This document shows, one piece after another, positions 34,201 to 44,843 of a DNA stretch of 64,000 nt. Source of the DNA: Daucus carota subsp. sativus. Its lineage: Eukaryota > Streptophyta > Magnoliopsida > Apiales > Apiaceae. Under the pieces are notes generated by a model. It was not told the origin of the DNA. It saw only the letters and a program-made list of their open reading frames with translations, and did not search any database. Each line of letters opens with the position of its first letter. Positions within the stretch are counted from its first letter, which is position 1. Where the stretch lies: NCBI RefSeq assembly GCF_001625215.2, contig NC_030386.2, forward strand, positions 24,956,545-25,020,544, read 5' to 3'. A program made the translations under genes and the position numbers.

Positions 34201-35304
34201 TTTGATTTTTTCACCCCTAATAACAGAGATACACAAATTAGCTTTATTTTTCAATTAAGGAAAGGATTTCACACGTCCTATATTCTTTGTACTACAAACA
34301 GTATACAATTTATATAACAATGAACGCATTCAGACAAGAACTGGAACTTGATCAGGATATTACCCCCACGTTCACGTATTATTTCAAAGTTTTTGTTTCT
34401 CATTCAAGCTTCTCTATTTATTGATAGAAACTTGTGTCCTTGTAAGTGTAGTTTCCATGTTCTTAAACTACAATCTCCTGTAATTTGTGTGGAGACTTTC
34501 TTTTTTAACTGTATCGAACAAGATATCTACAAAAAATAAGACTTGAATAACAATTTGCTTGATTCTTTCCACATTAACAATACAGGAATTCCAAATGGAA
34601 AAAGATTGTGCAATTTAGTAAAGCTGTGAAGCCGTCTTTGTGACATGTATGCCATACAATGCAAAACCAATTCTAAATAAAATAGATCACAAAACCATTA
34701 AGAGTTGAATATAGTGGAAAACATATCACCTGTGAGAAAACAATATCATTTTTGTTGATGAACAAATTGTCAAAAGGTTTTGCATCAGTGAGAATATCAG
34801 CAGCAAAAGGGTCAACAAATTTAAATTGCTGCACATCAAAATTTCTAGTGATGTATGCTTCTCTCACACTTGAGCGTTCTGAGATGCTAGAAGGTTCTTG
34901 TTGAGGCCATCTCTGTCTGAAACATTAGTAACGCAATTTGCAATCATCAGTACATATTTCAGAAAATAAACACGTGACTTTAAATTATTCTAATAATTTG
35001 ACCAAACACATATAGGTGTGTTGTGAACAGTGAGACCCATTGTTTCGTACAGTTATAATAGGGAGAGAGAGGGAGAGGGGGGGGGAGAGGGAGGGAGGGA
35101 GAGAAAGAGAGAGAGGAGGGAGAGAGAGAGAGAGAGAGACCTGAAGAAGGATCGCCAGATGGAATCAGAATAAGCAAGTGAATTGAGGTATTTGCAGGTG
35201 AGAGACAAATTGGAGATATCTTGAAGATTGAGAAAGCTGGCGCAGTGAATCAAAGAGTCCATACCCATATCCGTTATTTTGGTGCCACTCGCCATTCCAG
35301 CCAT
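28230..35304 (-). CDS. F-box and WD40-repeat protein
   Basis: Eight exons: 35,304-35,141; 34,916-34,730; 33,349-33,252; 32,450-32,345; 32,139-31,922; 29,921-29,879; 29,392-29,142; 28,638-28,230. The sum is 1,476 nt (491 aa). An N-terminal F-box occupies about residues 12-57 (MDSLIHCASFLNL, LTCKYLNSLAYSDSIW). A WD40 propeller follows, with units such as LRDHSARV-SYDHSIRLWW, FRGHSGPV-GGDDGTVRLWSL, LYGHGKPL-SKDSKLRLWDT, LWDMR, and LDGHIGPV-PFVNVWESD. The tail ends GSKFWGPQH then an acidic stretch. Plants have few F-box/WD40 proteins; this looks like the single-copy At5g21040/At3g52030 type, named from memory. Expected role: substrate receptor of an SCF E3 ligase; substrate unknown. The start at 35,304 (MAGMASGT) is preferred; the frame extends 4 codons to 35,316. 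The introns at 29,922-31,921 and 34,917-35,140 are discussed separately. Confidence 0.87.
30105..30358. mobile_element. Stowaway-like MITE in F-box gene intron
   Basis: Terminal inverted repeats of the Stowaway type (ctcctttcatctcatttattttgac / acaagttggatggaag) with TA at the right side. About 254 bp, inside the 2-kb intron 29,922-31,921. Confidence 0.55.
31018..31437 (+). mobile_element. Degenerate Helitron-like element in F-box gene intron
   Basis: Left end ctatactattataac (expected TCTATACTAT) and right end with an imperfect hairpin ctcgtgc-ttt-gcactgg, then ttgtaag CTAG. The base after CTAG is A rather than T, and the 5' TC is mutated, so the element is old. Same family as the elements at 22,177-22,841 and 48,914-49,322. 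Confidence 0.4.
32831..32869. repeat. (AC)n(AG)n microsatellite
   Basis: Perfect AC dinucleotide run followed by AG units, in an intron of the F-box/WD40 gene. Confidence 0.95.
34149..34203. repeat. 24-bp direct repeat pair in intron
   Basis: Two exact copies of a 24-bp unit beginning gaattcatgtgggttg lie 7 bp apart. They are within a GC-richer repeat-like block (34,040-34,215) in the intron 33,350-34,729. Confidence 0.8.
35061..35139. repeat. GA-rich microsatellite abutting an exon
   Basis: Purine tract of ga and gggag units that runs right up to the 5' splice site of intron 1 of the minus-strand F-box gene. In transcript sense the donor GT is followed directly by a long CT run. Confidence 0.9.
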
Positions 35305-36638
35305 TTTTACAAACACAAACTGAAATAATTAAACCCCCAGAAAAACAAGTGCACAACGCTTCAAACAAATCTATATAGGCGTAGCGCACAAAACTTTTGC
35401 CTATTGCCTTGTGCTCAATAGTCTGTTATCATCATGCGACATGAATGTGGACAGGACAGAACACCTGTAATAGCTGATAGTACACTTGTCCGCAAACAGG
35501 CCCGATCCATAAAAAAGCCCACTAACCAAACCCGGACAGAACACCTGTAACAGCTGTCAGCTGATATGAAATTTTCTTGATTGAAACAATTATGAATCCA
35601 TCTTGATCAAGCCTAATGAGTTTTTGGATATTATTAAGAGGGACGGACTCGGTATTTGATAAACGGGGACTTAATTATCATTAGAAAAAATATTTTAAGC
35701 ATTGATATTCCTGGATGTGAAATATAAGAAAATACATATCAAATTTATTAATAAATATTATTAAAAAGAATTCAGTGATGCATGTATAAAATTTTTAATT
35801 TTATTACTAAATATTTATTTTATTTTTGGGGGTCAGGGATGTCGAACCCCTCTCGATCCGCTCCTGATTGACAATGAAGTGTAATTTCCACTTTGCTGTT
35901 TGTAAGTTATAAGAAAGGGTTATTATTTGCTTGTATTGAGCTATCAGTAGGTTTTGTCATCATTTGCTTTGTTTGATGTATCTATTTCAAGTTGCTTGAA
36001 AACCATGGATTCAAGACCAGGATTTGGATTCAGTTTAATGCAAATGCATTTCCAGATTGGTCAAGTGAAGAACTATTTCAACTAGGTAGTTCTGTTATTC
36101 TGTTCTAGTCGACTAGCTGGAAATGTTTAAACAGAAGCTGTGATGTCGATGCATGAACATTGAGCACAATTCAAAGCTTAAGGGAGATGAGTTGATATCC
36201 AAGGTTTAAATTGTGTGATCTTAGCCTGATCTGCTGAACATGTTTAATATGATACATAAAGTGGCTGTGGGAAGTTCAAAGAGGACCAGCTGATGAGGAA
36301 GATATCCAAAAACATGCAAAAAACAGATTACCAGGCTATATAATCAGGAGCTACCTAGCATAGTGAGAATATCTTGAGAACAAATGCACCTGAGTACTAC
36401 ATAACTAGCTTCAATAAACAATCCCCAAGGCAAATACCATGGAAGATCCTATTGCAGACTGTATTATCTTAGGCATAATCAGTCCAATTAACAACAATGT
36501 CACTTGGTACTTACACCGCTGATCAATAAACAGTTCTGATTGCAGTTAAAATATACCGAAGCCTGCAACTATCACTTAATACATACACTGCTGATTCATG
36601 AAGCTGATAACATAACCAACAATTGTCATTGGAAAATC
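35305..36638. other. Intergenic between F-box/WD40 and REM genes
   Basis: Promoter/5' UTR of the F-box gene at the left. About 35,640-35,870 has repeat-like ends (gggacggactcgg and ctcgatccgctcctg) typical of a small plant element. The remainder holds no recognised gene; the right end is the 3' UTR of the B3 gene. Confidence 0.4.
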
Positions 36639-38533
36639 TTATGATTCAACACGAAAAATGACAACATTCAACAACCTTTCCTTAACCAACTCAAACACAC
36701 AGAAGTCACCTGCAGCCAAATTATTTTCTGTTGCGAAGTTCTTCCAACCAGCACTAAATTTGGCGCACTTCTTGTTGATGTAGCACTTGACTGACCAAAC
36801 TCTTCCATCGGGAAGTTGAAGGACAACACGGCAACTGTCTTTGGTTATGTTGCTCTCTATAAAATCCAATGGTACAGTCTGGAAAGGACAGAGTAAGATA
36901 AAATTAGAAACATTGGTACATAAAATTAACATAGAGGCACAGTCTGCAACGGACAGAGATAATATTCTAAACATTATTACATACAGTAATAATTAGTGAG
37001 TAGCTCATATTAGTTTAAATGCTTACCATGGATCCACCATACAAGTAAGATCTGTGAACCTCGACACTGAAGAAGGGGCGATTTGGTTTGTAAGCTTTAA
37101 GAGATTGAAGCACTCTAGCTTTGTCTGCTTCACTTCGTACCCTGGGCAATCTTTCATTTTCTTCACCTAAAAAATGCAAACATTAAAATCACACGAAGAT
37201 AATCCACAAAGGAAGACAAAGTAGACTACAGAAAAAAATGATGACATACTGTACAAATTACTTAATGATTTCAAATGAGAGAGAGATTAACTTACAGTTT
37301 GTTTCCTTTGAAGCTCGAGATATGAAGACTTTGAATTTTTTGCTAGAGCTGCTGATAAGCTCAAAAACACAAACATCACCTACACGCAGTGAATTGTCCC
37401 CTGCAAATATAGTCCATCCACGACTAATTCTACACTGGTTGCACTTCGAATTCATATTGCAAAAAACAACCCAAGATCTTCCTTCAACGACGAGAATAAG
37501 TTTCTGATTGCTCTGCCAGGTATATGCTTCTTTAAAGCTCTTTGGGATATACTGAAAAACCAAGGAAATTACCAATCTTTTTATTATTAAATGCACTTCA
37601 AACGTAACTTAATTCCAGAGTAAATCGAGTATTTATCTTAATGCAGCTTACCACGTTAGGCCATCCTCCACCTACCATATGTGACTCTTTCATAACATGA
37701 ATGAAAGACACATTCTTTGATTTAAAAGCATTCGCCACTGCAAGTGCTCTATCTTTGTCCACTTTAGATGCCTCTTTTGCTGTAAAATATTCATAAACAC
37801 AAACCAATATGTATATATGTTAGTTCATCCTCTATTTTTTTAGTAACTGTGCATGTTACTATTTTTAGAGTATACATCATCAAAAGATCAACTCATAGAA
37901 GATTTATACCTTTTTCTTGTCCCAATTTAGGTGATGCTTCTGAACTAGGTTCAGCTTTCGTCTTCTTGCAAGGCCTGATCAGATCATCAGAACTACTGGA
38001 ATCATCAATATCAATTTGCCTTACTTTCACTTGAGCTGATTTGACAGAGCCAGGTTTGTCCTTCCTAGCTAATGAATAATCTATCTCCGAGGCACTTGGG
38101 TCAAATATGAGTACTTGAAATTTGGAGTCTCCCTTGTACTCAAAAACTAGCAGATAACCAAAACTTATGGAATAAAAGTCTGCAAATTTTGGCCAACCAG
38201 TTAGCAGCCAAACCTTTCCTCTGTGTCTTTTTAAATCAATGGACCACTCTAAACCACTCACATTCAACATTATACTGTCCTTGAGGTTCTGTCCGAAAAT
38301 CCTTAAAAACTCCTTGGGAAATAGCTGCAAGATATATATCCAAATATCACATATTACAATAACATCTACAAGGAGAAAAGAGAACATAAAAATACAGATG
38401 TGTCATGGATGTGCAAGCTTTAAGGGGTTGAATGTGTCCTTACAAGATTAGTATGTGACCCAACACTGGTTAGTATAATTTTAAAGAAGCGGGTTGACTT
38501 CTGCGGCATATGGGACCAACCAGAAGAGGTCAT
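36639..38533 (-). CDS. REM-family protein with three B3 DNA-binding domains
   Basis: Six exons: 38,533-38,444; 38,324-37,910; 37,779-37,652; 37,551-37,296; 37,166-37,027; 36,878-36,639. The sum is 1,269 nt (422 aa). B3-1 spans about residues 10-105 (RFFKIIL, LFPKEFLRIFG, GWPKFADFYSISFGYLLVFEY). A linker with an acidic/Ser patch and a basic KKTK motif follows. B3-2 is about 190-295 (VSFIHVMKESHM, YIPKSFKEAY, RGWTIFAGDNSLRVGDVCVFEL), then another linker. B3-3 is about 323-422 (PFFSVEVHRSYLYGG, VPLDFIESNI, GWKNFATENNLAAGDFCVFEL). REM proteins are plant nuclear DNA-binding factors, often in reproductive meristems or vernalisation (VRN1). The second and third domains each follow an AxKV-D-x-RAL-type linker, suggesting internal duplication. 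Targets are unknown. The start is the first ATG of the exon with the B3 FFKIIL motif. Confidence 0.87.
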
Positions 38534-39933
38534 ATTAGCTTCGCTGCAGGATATGAAAATATTGGTATTTAGTCATATATGCACCAAAAACTTAAGCTTG
38601 CCTCATCAACTTCATGCATATATAGAGAGACTGTCCGATGTGGACTTTATGCCTCTCTGAATGTTAGCAACAAGACTATATGATTTGGTTGTTTAAGAAG
38701 CAGTAGTATTGCTTTGCTGCTGCTGTGCACTCTATTGTAGCAATTGATCATCTATTTGTTCAATTAATGTCTCCTTTTTCTTTAAAAGAGAAAGAAACGA
38801 TACTATATGGCTTAACTCAAAATAAACAGGTCACTGTGATTCATCAATTAGAAAAGTGAGCATTTTTCATGTGATGGTAACAATGATTACATAAACTTAA
38901 TAAGGTAATAGAAGACTACACAAACAAAGCATATCATATGCTGGTGAAGTTGGTTAGGGTCCTCCTAGGATCGAAAATGTGCAACATACCGGCATTCTTA
39001 TTATCTGGGCATTCCATGAAATTGGATTCTTACTCTAGCACTCACCATGCTTATGTTTGTTTCGTGATATAAAAATAGCTACTATAGTTTGACCTTAAGT
39101 TATCGTGTACCATATATTTATCAATTTCTTCATTTCTACGAAATTATAACACCTGGTGAGAAGGTGTTATCAGATAATTTCCCTAAAATGAACTTGGTTA
39201 AGTGATCAAAGCTCGTTCAGAGGATTAATATTGAGAAGAAGAGTACAAATGATCACTAACAAAGACGTATGCTAACAAGAAACACAAAGCACAAAGCAGT
39301 GATAAAATGCTGAAAGAGTTAGTAAACAGTTATAAAGAGACTTACTAGGTGTGCAACTTGTTTCTTGACTCCCCCAAGTTGCAACTGTAAGATAAACTAT
39401 CAAACACATATTAGAGCTCTGTAAATATCTGCCCACAAGCCTTTAGGCTATGGAGGGGTAAATTAGAAACTATTTTGGTGTGCAACTGTGTGTGCAAGTT
39501 AAGAGTTGCAGCCACTAGGAATTTGTGTACACATTTTTCAATATAGTTGAGTATGAAACTTGTAAATTACCAGAGCCCTTTCTCAGTGTTATGATTTCGA
39601 AATCTAAGTATCTAATCTGCCCATATTCTCAGTAATAAACTTATATCTGTGGCTGTGCAAGTGCAACTTGCTTGTTTAACATCACAAATGGGTTCCCAAC
39701 TTCTAATACGCACAATATACAGACACACACACAAAAGTACACATGAAGAAGCAAACGCACAAGCATATATACATCTTACAAGAAAGGAGAATCAGGAGAT
39801 TACTTGATGAGCTTTGAGACAGATTTTGTAACAAAAAGATGCGAAGCTAGCTTAGCTCTCGTCCAGCAGCAGCAAGAATGGAATCTTTTGAGCCTTCAAA
39901 TCTTCAATGAAGCCAACCGCTTTAGTTTTCCAG

Positions 39934-40070
39934 CCTGTTTGGGAATGAGAATCAAATTCTGCTTCTGGCTTCTGCTTTTCATGACTCGTTTGTGTAAAGA
40001 AGTAGAAACACTTTTAAAATGCTGAGAATACTAGCTTCTCTCTCACAGCTTCTGCTTCTTTCCCAAACAC
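39934..40070. mobile_element. Small MITE with TTTGGGAA-type ends
   Basis: Inverted ends cctgtttgggaatgagaatc and gcttctttcccaaacac enclose about 137 bp with internal complementary gcttctg motifs. Resembles short plant hAT/Mutator-derived elements. Confidence 0.45.
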
Positions 40071-40344
40071 TTTATATATCATTACTGATCAAATATTATA
40101 AACATAAATTATAGACATGTACAGTTTGGCTGCCACACTGCAGGAAAGATAACACTGCACAGTACTATACAGAGCTAGAAATTTGAGTTTCCTTTATTAT
40201 GGCCGTACGTACTAGGTGCTATCTAGTGACCGCTAGGTAAATGACTGCAACTAGTAAGTAGGAAATTTTGACTTAAAAACTTTTAGAGCATCTTAAGTTA
40301 TCGGGTTTTTCTAAAATATAATAGATTTTTTTTTTTTTTGCAAG

Positions 40345-40470
40345 ATAATGACTGCAACTAGTATAAAATAATAAGCTTTTTTTTTTTTGCAAGATACAAC
40401 TAGTAGTCAAATTTTTATTTGCAAGATACAACTAGTAGTCAAATTTTTACAACCAGTAGGAAATTTTCTA
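40345..40470. repeat. Short interspersed direct repeats
   Basis: Two adjacent copies of gcaagatacaactagtagtc plus diverged gcaagataatgactgcaactagta units, AT-rich, intergenic. Confidence 0.6.
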
Positions 40471-41330
40471 GAATATTTTATTTTTATAATAAAATAATGA
40501 CTACAACTAGTAGGGAAATTTGACAATATTTTCAAGTCGTTGAATGGAGGTCAGGAGTTCGAATTTTTTTTTTACGTACTAGATTTGTCATCGATGTCAC
40601 TACCATGACTTTGGCCAAGGATTTTTAATAGAGGGTCTTGCTGGTTTTTATTTTGACAAACCTATTTTGACAACATCTTGATTTGGTGGTTGACCCTTGC
40701 TATCCCTATATTATATTTTTATATTTGTAATTAAAATCCAGATATTGGGATTTAGAAAAATGGTCTCATTTATTCACGTATTGTGTAATGTTTTATATAT
40801 TTATACAAAACACTACCTCGTTTAGCGTTCTATGATTAAAAACAGAATGCTAAATCAAAACGCTACACGATCTAGCGTTTCTTTACAAATAAAAATGCTA
40901 TACTTTCCGACGTTACTAACTGGTTGGATGATATTGAAGGTCATTTTTTCCAATTATGTTATTCTGACGTTACTTCGTGAATTTGTGAGATCTAGAACCA
41001 TTTTTCCTTGTGAACCCATTTCTGAGTTAGAATATGAGAAATTAAAATTTTTAATTTTTTTAAAAGACTTACATTTGTTTTGATATGTGATTTTATAATA
41101 TATGTATAAGATCATTTTTTTTTAAATTTATAATATTTTATTATTATATTAATCATTTTTATAATTGTTAAAATATAAATATTAAAATTATACAAATAAA
41201 TAAATTAAATATCATTTTTCACTTACGAATAACTCCTGTACTCCGGGAAGAAACTTCGCCACTCAAAACCACACATTTCACCAAATTCATCGACAAGCAA
41301 CAACCATACAGTCCTACTATAGTCCTAATA

Positions 41331-41592
41331 CTCCCTTCGTCCCTTTTTACATGTCCATTTTGAAAAAAAAAATTGTCCCAAATTACTTGTCCACTTCTCT
41401 TTTCAAAACAACTTTTTGTATGTTTTTTCAAAAAATAACAACTTCCAATGTTTGACTAGCATATATATATACACAACTCTATCTAATTCATTACATTTAT
41501 TAGGGATATGTATGAAAACAAGATATCCAACTAACATTTTCTTAAGATGCGTTATTTTTTCAAAAGAGACAAGTAAAAAGGGAGGGATGGAG
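41331..41592. mobile_element. Stowaway-like MITE in the UGT promoter
   Basis: Termini ctcccttcgtccctttttac and gtaaaaagggagggatggag are near-perfect inverted repeats flanked by TA (41,329-41,330 and 41,593-41,594). About 262 bp. It ends 135 bp before the UGT start codon and contains an internal tatatatata run near 41,461. Confidence 0.85.
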
Positions 41593-41727
41593 TATTAATC
41601 ATACCAACCAACAATCAACTACTACTCGTCAACTTCCAACACATAACAAACCTCATTTCTCTGCACATTCTATCTACTCCAATTTTCTCAACTCTCAACT
41701 CCCAACTCCCTCTGCTAAAACTCCACA

Positions 41728-43116
41728 ATGTCAACCAGCAGCAACCAGCCCCTGCAACCTCATATAGCCCTCTTTCCTTCTGCCGGCATGGGTCACTTGA
41801 CTCCATTCCTCCGTGTCGCCGCCATGCTGGATGCACACAATGTTAATGTCACCCTCATCACTCCCCAACCCACACTCTCTGCTGCAGAATCAGACACCAT
41901 TGACTCTTTTTTCGCAATTCATCCTCAAATCAAACGCCTTGATTTCCATGTCATTCCTTATAATCCACCAACCCCTGATGACCCTTTTTTCATTCAATGG
42001 GAAGCTACTAATCGCTCACTCCATCTACTTCCTCCTCTGATTTCTTCTCTATCGCCACCCTTAACGGCATTTTTCTCCGATTTTAGCATGGCTACTAATA
42101 TGATTCCCATTACTGATCGTCTTGGAATACCCAACTTTATCCTTCTGACTACTTCAGCAAGATTTTTATCCGTGATGGCTTACTCTCCGTTTCTGTCAAG
42201 TCCTGAAATATCAAACACTAATATGAATCACATAACAATTCCGGGTTTGACCAGTAATATACCAAAATCAAGCATTCCCCCGCCACTTCTTCGTCCAGGG
42301 AAAAGCCTCTTTGCCTCAACTTTAGCTTCCAACATTCTGTCATTCTCGAAAGTAAAAGGTATCTTACTCAACAGCTTTGAATTCTTCGAGTCTGAGACGA
42401 TTACTGCATTCAACAATGATCAAGTTCAACAAGGCTTCCCACCTGTTCTCCCAATAGGCCCAATTAGCCCATATGGACTCGTACAAGATCATCATCCGCT
42501 TCCATGGCTGAATGAGCAGCCTGCTAAGTCTGTACTATACGTGAGCTTTGGAAGCCGAACAGCTCTGTCGAAAGATCAAATAAAAGCGCTGGCAGAGGGA
42601 CTGGACAGAAGCGGCCACAGGTTCTTGTGGGTGCTCAAAGGGGGCAAAGTGGATAAAGAAGACAAGGAAGAGCTGGATGAGTTGTTAGGCCACTCGTTTC
42701 TCGAGAGGACGAGAAATAAAGGAATTGTAGTGAAAGGATGGGTGAGCCAAGAAGATATTCTGCAGCACCCTGCAGTTGGAGGATTTGTGAGTCATTGCGG
42801 ATGGAACTCAGTGATGGAAGCAGCTCTGCATGGAGTGCCTGTCTTAGCCTGGCCGCTCCACGGGGATCAGAGGATAAACGCTGAACTTGTCGAGAAATCG
42901 GGGCTGGGATTGTGGGAGAGGGAATGGGGGTGGGGTGGAGAGAAGCTGATTGATGGAGAAGAGATTGCAGAAAAAATAAAGGTGGTCATGGAAGATGAGG
43001 TACTGAGAGGCAAGGCATGTAATGTGGGAAAAGAGGCTAGAAGGGCTGTTCAGAAAGATGGGGGATCTGAGAAAGTTTTGGCACAAGTTATCAACTCACT
43101 GAAACCTAAAGAATGA
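41728..43116 (+). CDS. UGT708: UDP-glycosyltransferase, UGT708-like (putative flavonoid C-glucosyltransferase)
   Basis: Intronless, 462 aa, typical length for plant GT1 enzymes. The N-terminal acceptor half contains the catalytic-His motif (AGMGHL, His at about residue 23), TFF/AFFSDF, and TTSARF. The C-terminal donor half has the 44-residue PSPG box at about 338-381, starting at Trp, containing the HCGWNS core and ending HGDQ. Blocks such as RLDFHVIPYNPP, SDF...LTTSARF and LGLWEREWGWGG match my memory of UGT708 proteins from buckwheat and legumes, which C-glucosylate 2-hydroxyflavanones or related dihydrochalcones (the route to vitexin and isovitexin). The acceptor here is inferred, not shown. 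Cytosolic, uses UDP-glucose. A Stowaway MITE lies just upstream and may shape transcription. An O-glucosyltransferase role is the main alternative. Confidence 0.85.
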   Translation: MSTSSNQPLQPHIALFPSAGMGHLTPFLRVAAMLDAHNVNVTLITPQPTLSAAESDTIDSFFAIHPQIKRLDFHVIPYNPPTPDDPFFIQWEATNRSLHLLPPLISSLSPPLTAFFSDFSMATNMIPITDRLGIPNFILLTTSARFLSVMAYSPFLSSPEISNTNMNHITIPGLTSNIPKSSIPPPLLRPGKSLFASTLASNILSFSKVKGILLNSFEFFESETITAFNNDQVQQGFPPVLPIGPISPYGLVQDHHPLPWLNEQPAKSVLYVSFGSRTALSKDQIKALAEGLDRSGHRFLWVLKGGKVDKEDKEELDELLGHSFLERTRNKGIVVKGWVSQEDILQHPAVGGFVSHCGWNSVMEAALHGVPVLAWPLHGDQRINAELVEKSGLGLWEREWGWGGEKLIDGEEIAEKIKVVMEDEVLRGKACNVGKEARRAVQKDGGSEKVLAQVINSLKPKE

Positions 43117-44261
43117 GAGTGATTTGTATGGATCTTTTTTAATCTATGTGTTTGTACCGATAATGAAGTGTCACAATAAAACATCAACTACCTCGTATAA
43201 ACTTATGAAGTAGTTTTACAACAATGTAATAAAGTGGCTTGCATTTCTTCAACATATCTAAGCTTCAGCCGACAGATTCTAACATAACTAAGCCCAGGCA
43301 AACCAAAATTATCATGTCTTACATTGTTTTCAACTTGTTTCTCATTTCACTGTTGAATAGTACTTTCGATCTCTTTCGCTGTCACGAGTAGTGATGGCTT
43401 ATTAGTTAACTTGTCTTTTCGGTAATATAGCTTAATTTCAACTGACAATCCTAATTCCTTAACCAACTAAAACCAGAGGTAAAGAAAACATAGGCTGAAA
43501 TCATTGGGTGCAGAACGTGTCAATGAAAAATCCACCTAGCTTAGAAGCCTCTGGACGCTTTGAAATGTCTCTAACTGCATCTACTCCGGTGATTCAAGAC
43601 CAAGGCATTGAGGAAAGAGTTGTGTGGCAGAGACATGAGCTCTGTCATAAGGGTCTGGCTGGGAGCATCAACGTCTACAAAGGGTCAGTGCATCTTGTCT
43701 CAGATTCTGAGTAAAGGCTGCAAAACCAGTTACAAAAGGCATGGTTATGATCAGGATGCTGATGTGATGGAGATTCGCTAAACTCAACTGTGCGAACCAG
43801 CAGCTTTGCCAACTCAACTCTGGATACCAGATGACCAACTCAAGGAGCTGGGATGAAGATTAACTCTGCTCTCATCATCTTCGTAATTAAGCAGAAGATA
43901 ATCCGTAACAATAACATTACTGCGACATGGTATAGACTATAGCAGATTATCTTTTTATCCCATTTGTGATTAATTAGTAATCTAGACATTTTCTGTCCCA
44001 ATAACGATTAATCAGACCTTTAAAATGATCATGTAATTTTCCAGTACAAGTTTTATCCAAATTTTCAGGTAACTTGATTAAACTTAAAAATCCTATATTT
44101 CACAAAATAAATTAAAATCAAAATATTATATTTAATCATAATTCCAAATATAAAGTTATTTCAATATATTATAGCGAAAATGTATATCCAAAAGAATATT
44201 AAAATAAAATATAATATCAAAATCATAAATTTGCGAACGTTTAAATATTCGAACCATATTA
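43117..44261. other. 3' flank of UGT gene and intergenic DNA
   Basis: The UGT 3' UTR probably ends within the first 150 bp (several aataaa-like signals). A 68-codon plus-strand ORF at 43,508-43,714 has fairly coding-like composition but no domain or partner exon that I recognise. The rest is AT-rich. Confidence 0.4.
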
Positions 44262-44656
44262 GAGCATCTCCAACGGTGTTGGCTATAATCGTTGGCTAAA
44301 TTGGACCTGTAAGACATTATGTAAAATTTGTTGAAACTGTAAGACATTTTGCTTCAGTGGTACTGGCTATATTGGTTGGCTATAATTTAAAAATAGCATG
44401 TTATTAATATTTTAAATTGTTAAAATAGAATATATCAGTTCAATATGGTAATAAATGATGTACAATCTTCCTACAGATTTTCTTACAGACCTGTAGAGGT
44501 TCGACAAATTTAGCCATCCATAGGAGGTTGGCTAGATTTACAGACAACAGCTGATCGTGGTTGGAGTTGAGTTTTTGAAGCTGTTGGCTAAATCTTTTTA
44601 TTTTAAGTATGCCAACTCACTTTTTAGCCAAGGGTTTTAGATGGTTGGAGATGTTA
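44262..44656. mobile_element. MITE with GAGCATCTCCAAC ends
   Basis: Left terminus gagcatctccaac next to TTA; right terminus gttggagatgtta. Internal ttggctataat/ttggctaaat motifs repeat in both orientations. About 395 bp, about 190 bp upstream of the phytocyanin gene. This terminal motif is common in plant non-autonomous DNA elements. Confidence 0.65.
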
Positions 44657-44843
44657 CAGTATCTTTTTGAAAGATAAACAGAACATGGCAGAGTAAAAAT
44701 AGAACCTGACAGCTGGCCCATACTATAAAAGACAAAAAGAAAACGGACATTTCATATACTACCCAAATTTACATTCACTCCGATTGTCTATCACTGTATT
44801 TCTGGGGTCAAATAATCATTCACAATACCAAATTTTTTTCCAA

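Larger units (their letters stand above)
38534..41328. other. Intergenic region upstream of the REM gene
   Basis: Contains the REM promoter and possible upstream leader sequence (a minus-strand CTTTCTT|GTAAGATG donor-like site near 39,775 could end a non-coding exon). Also low-complexity AT-rich repeats around 40,320-40,520 with recurrent 'gcaagatacaactagtagtcaaattttt' units. No coding gene recognised. Confidence 0.4.
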
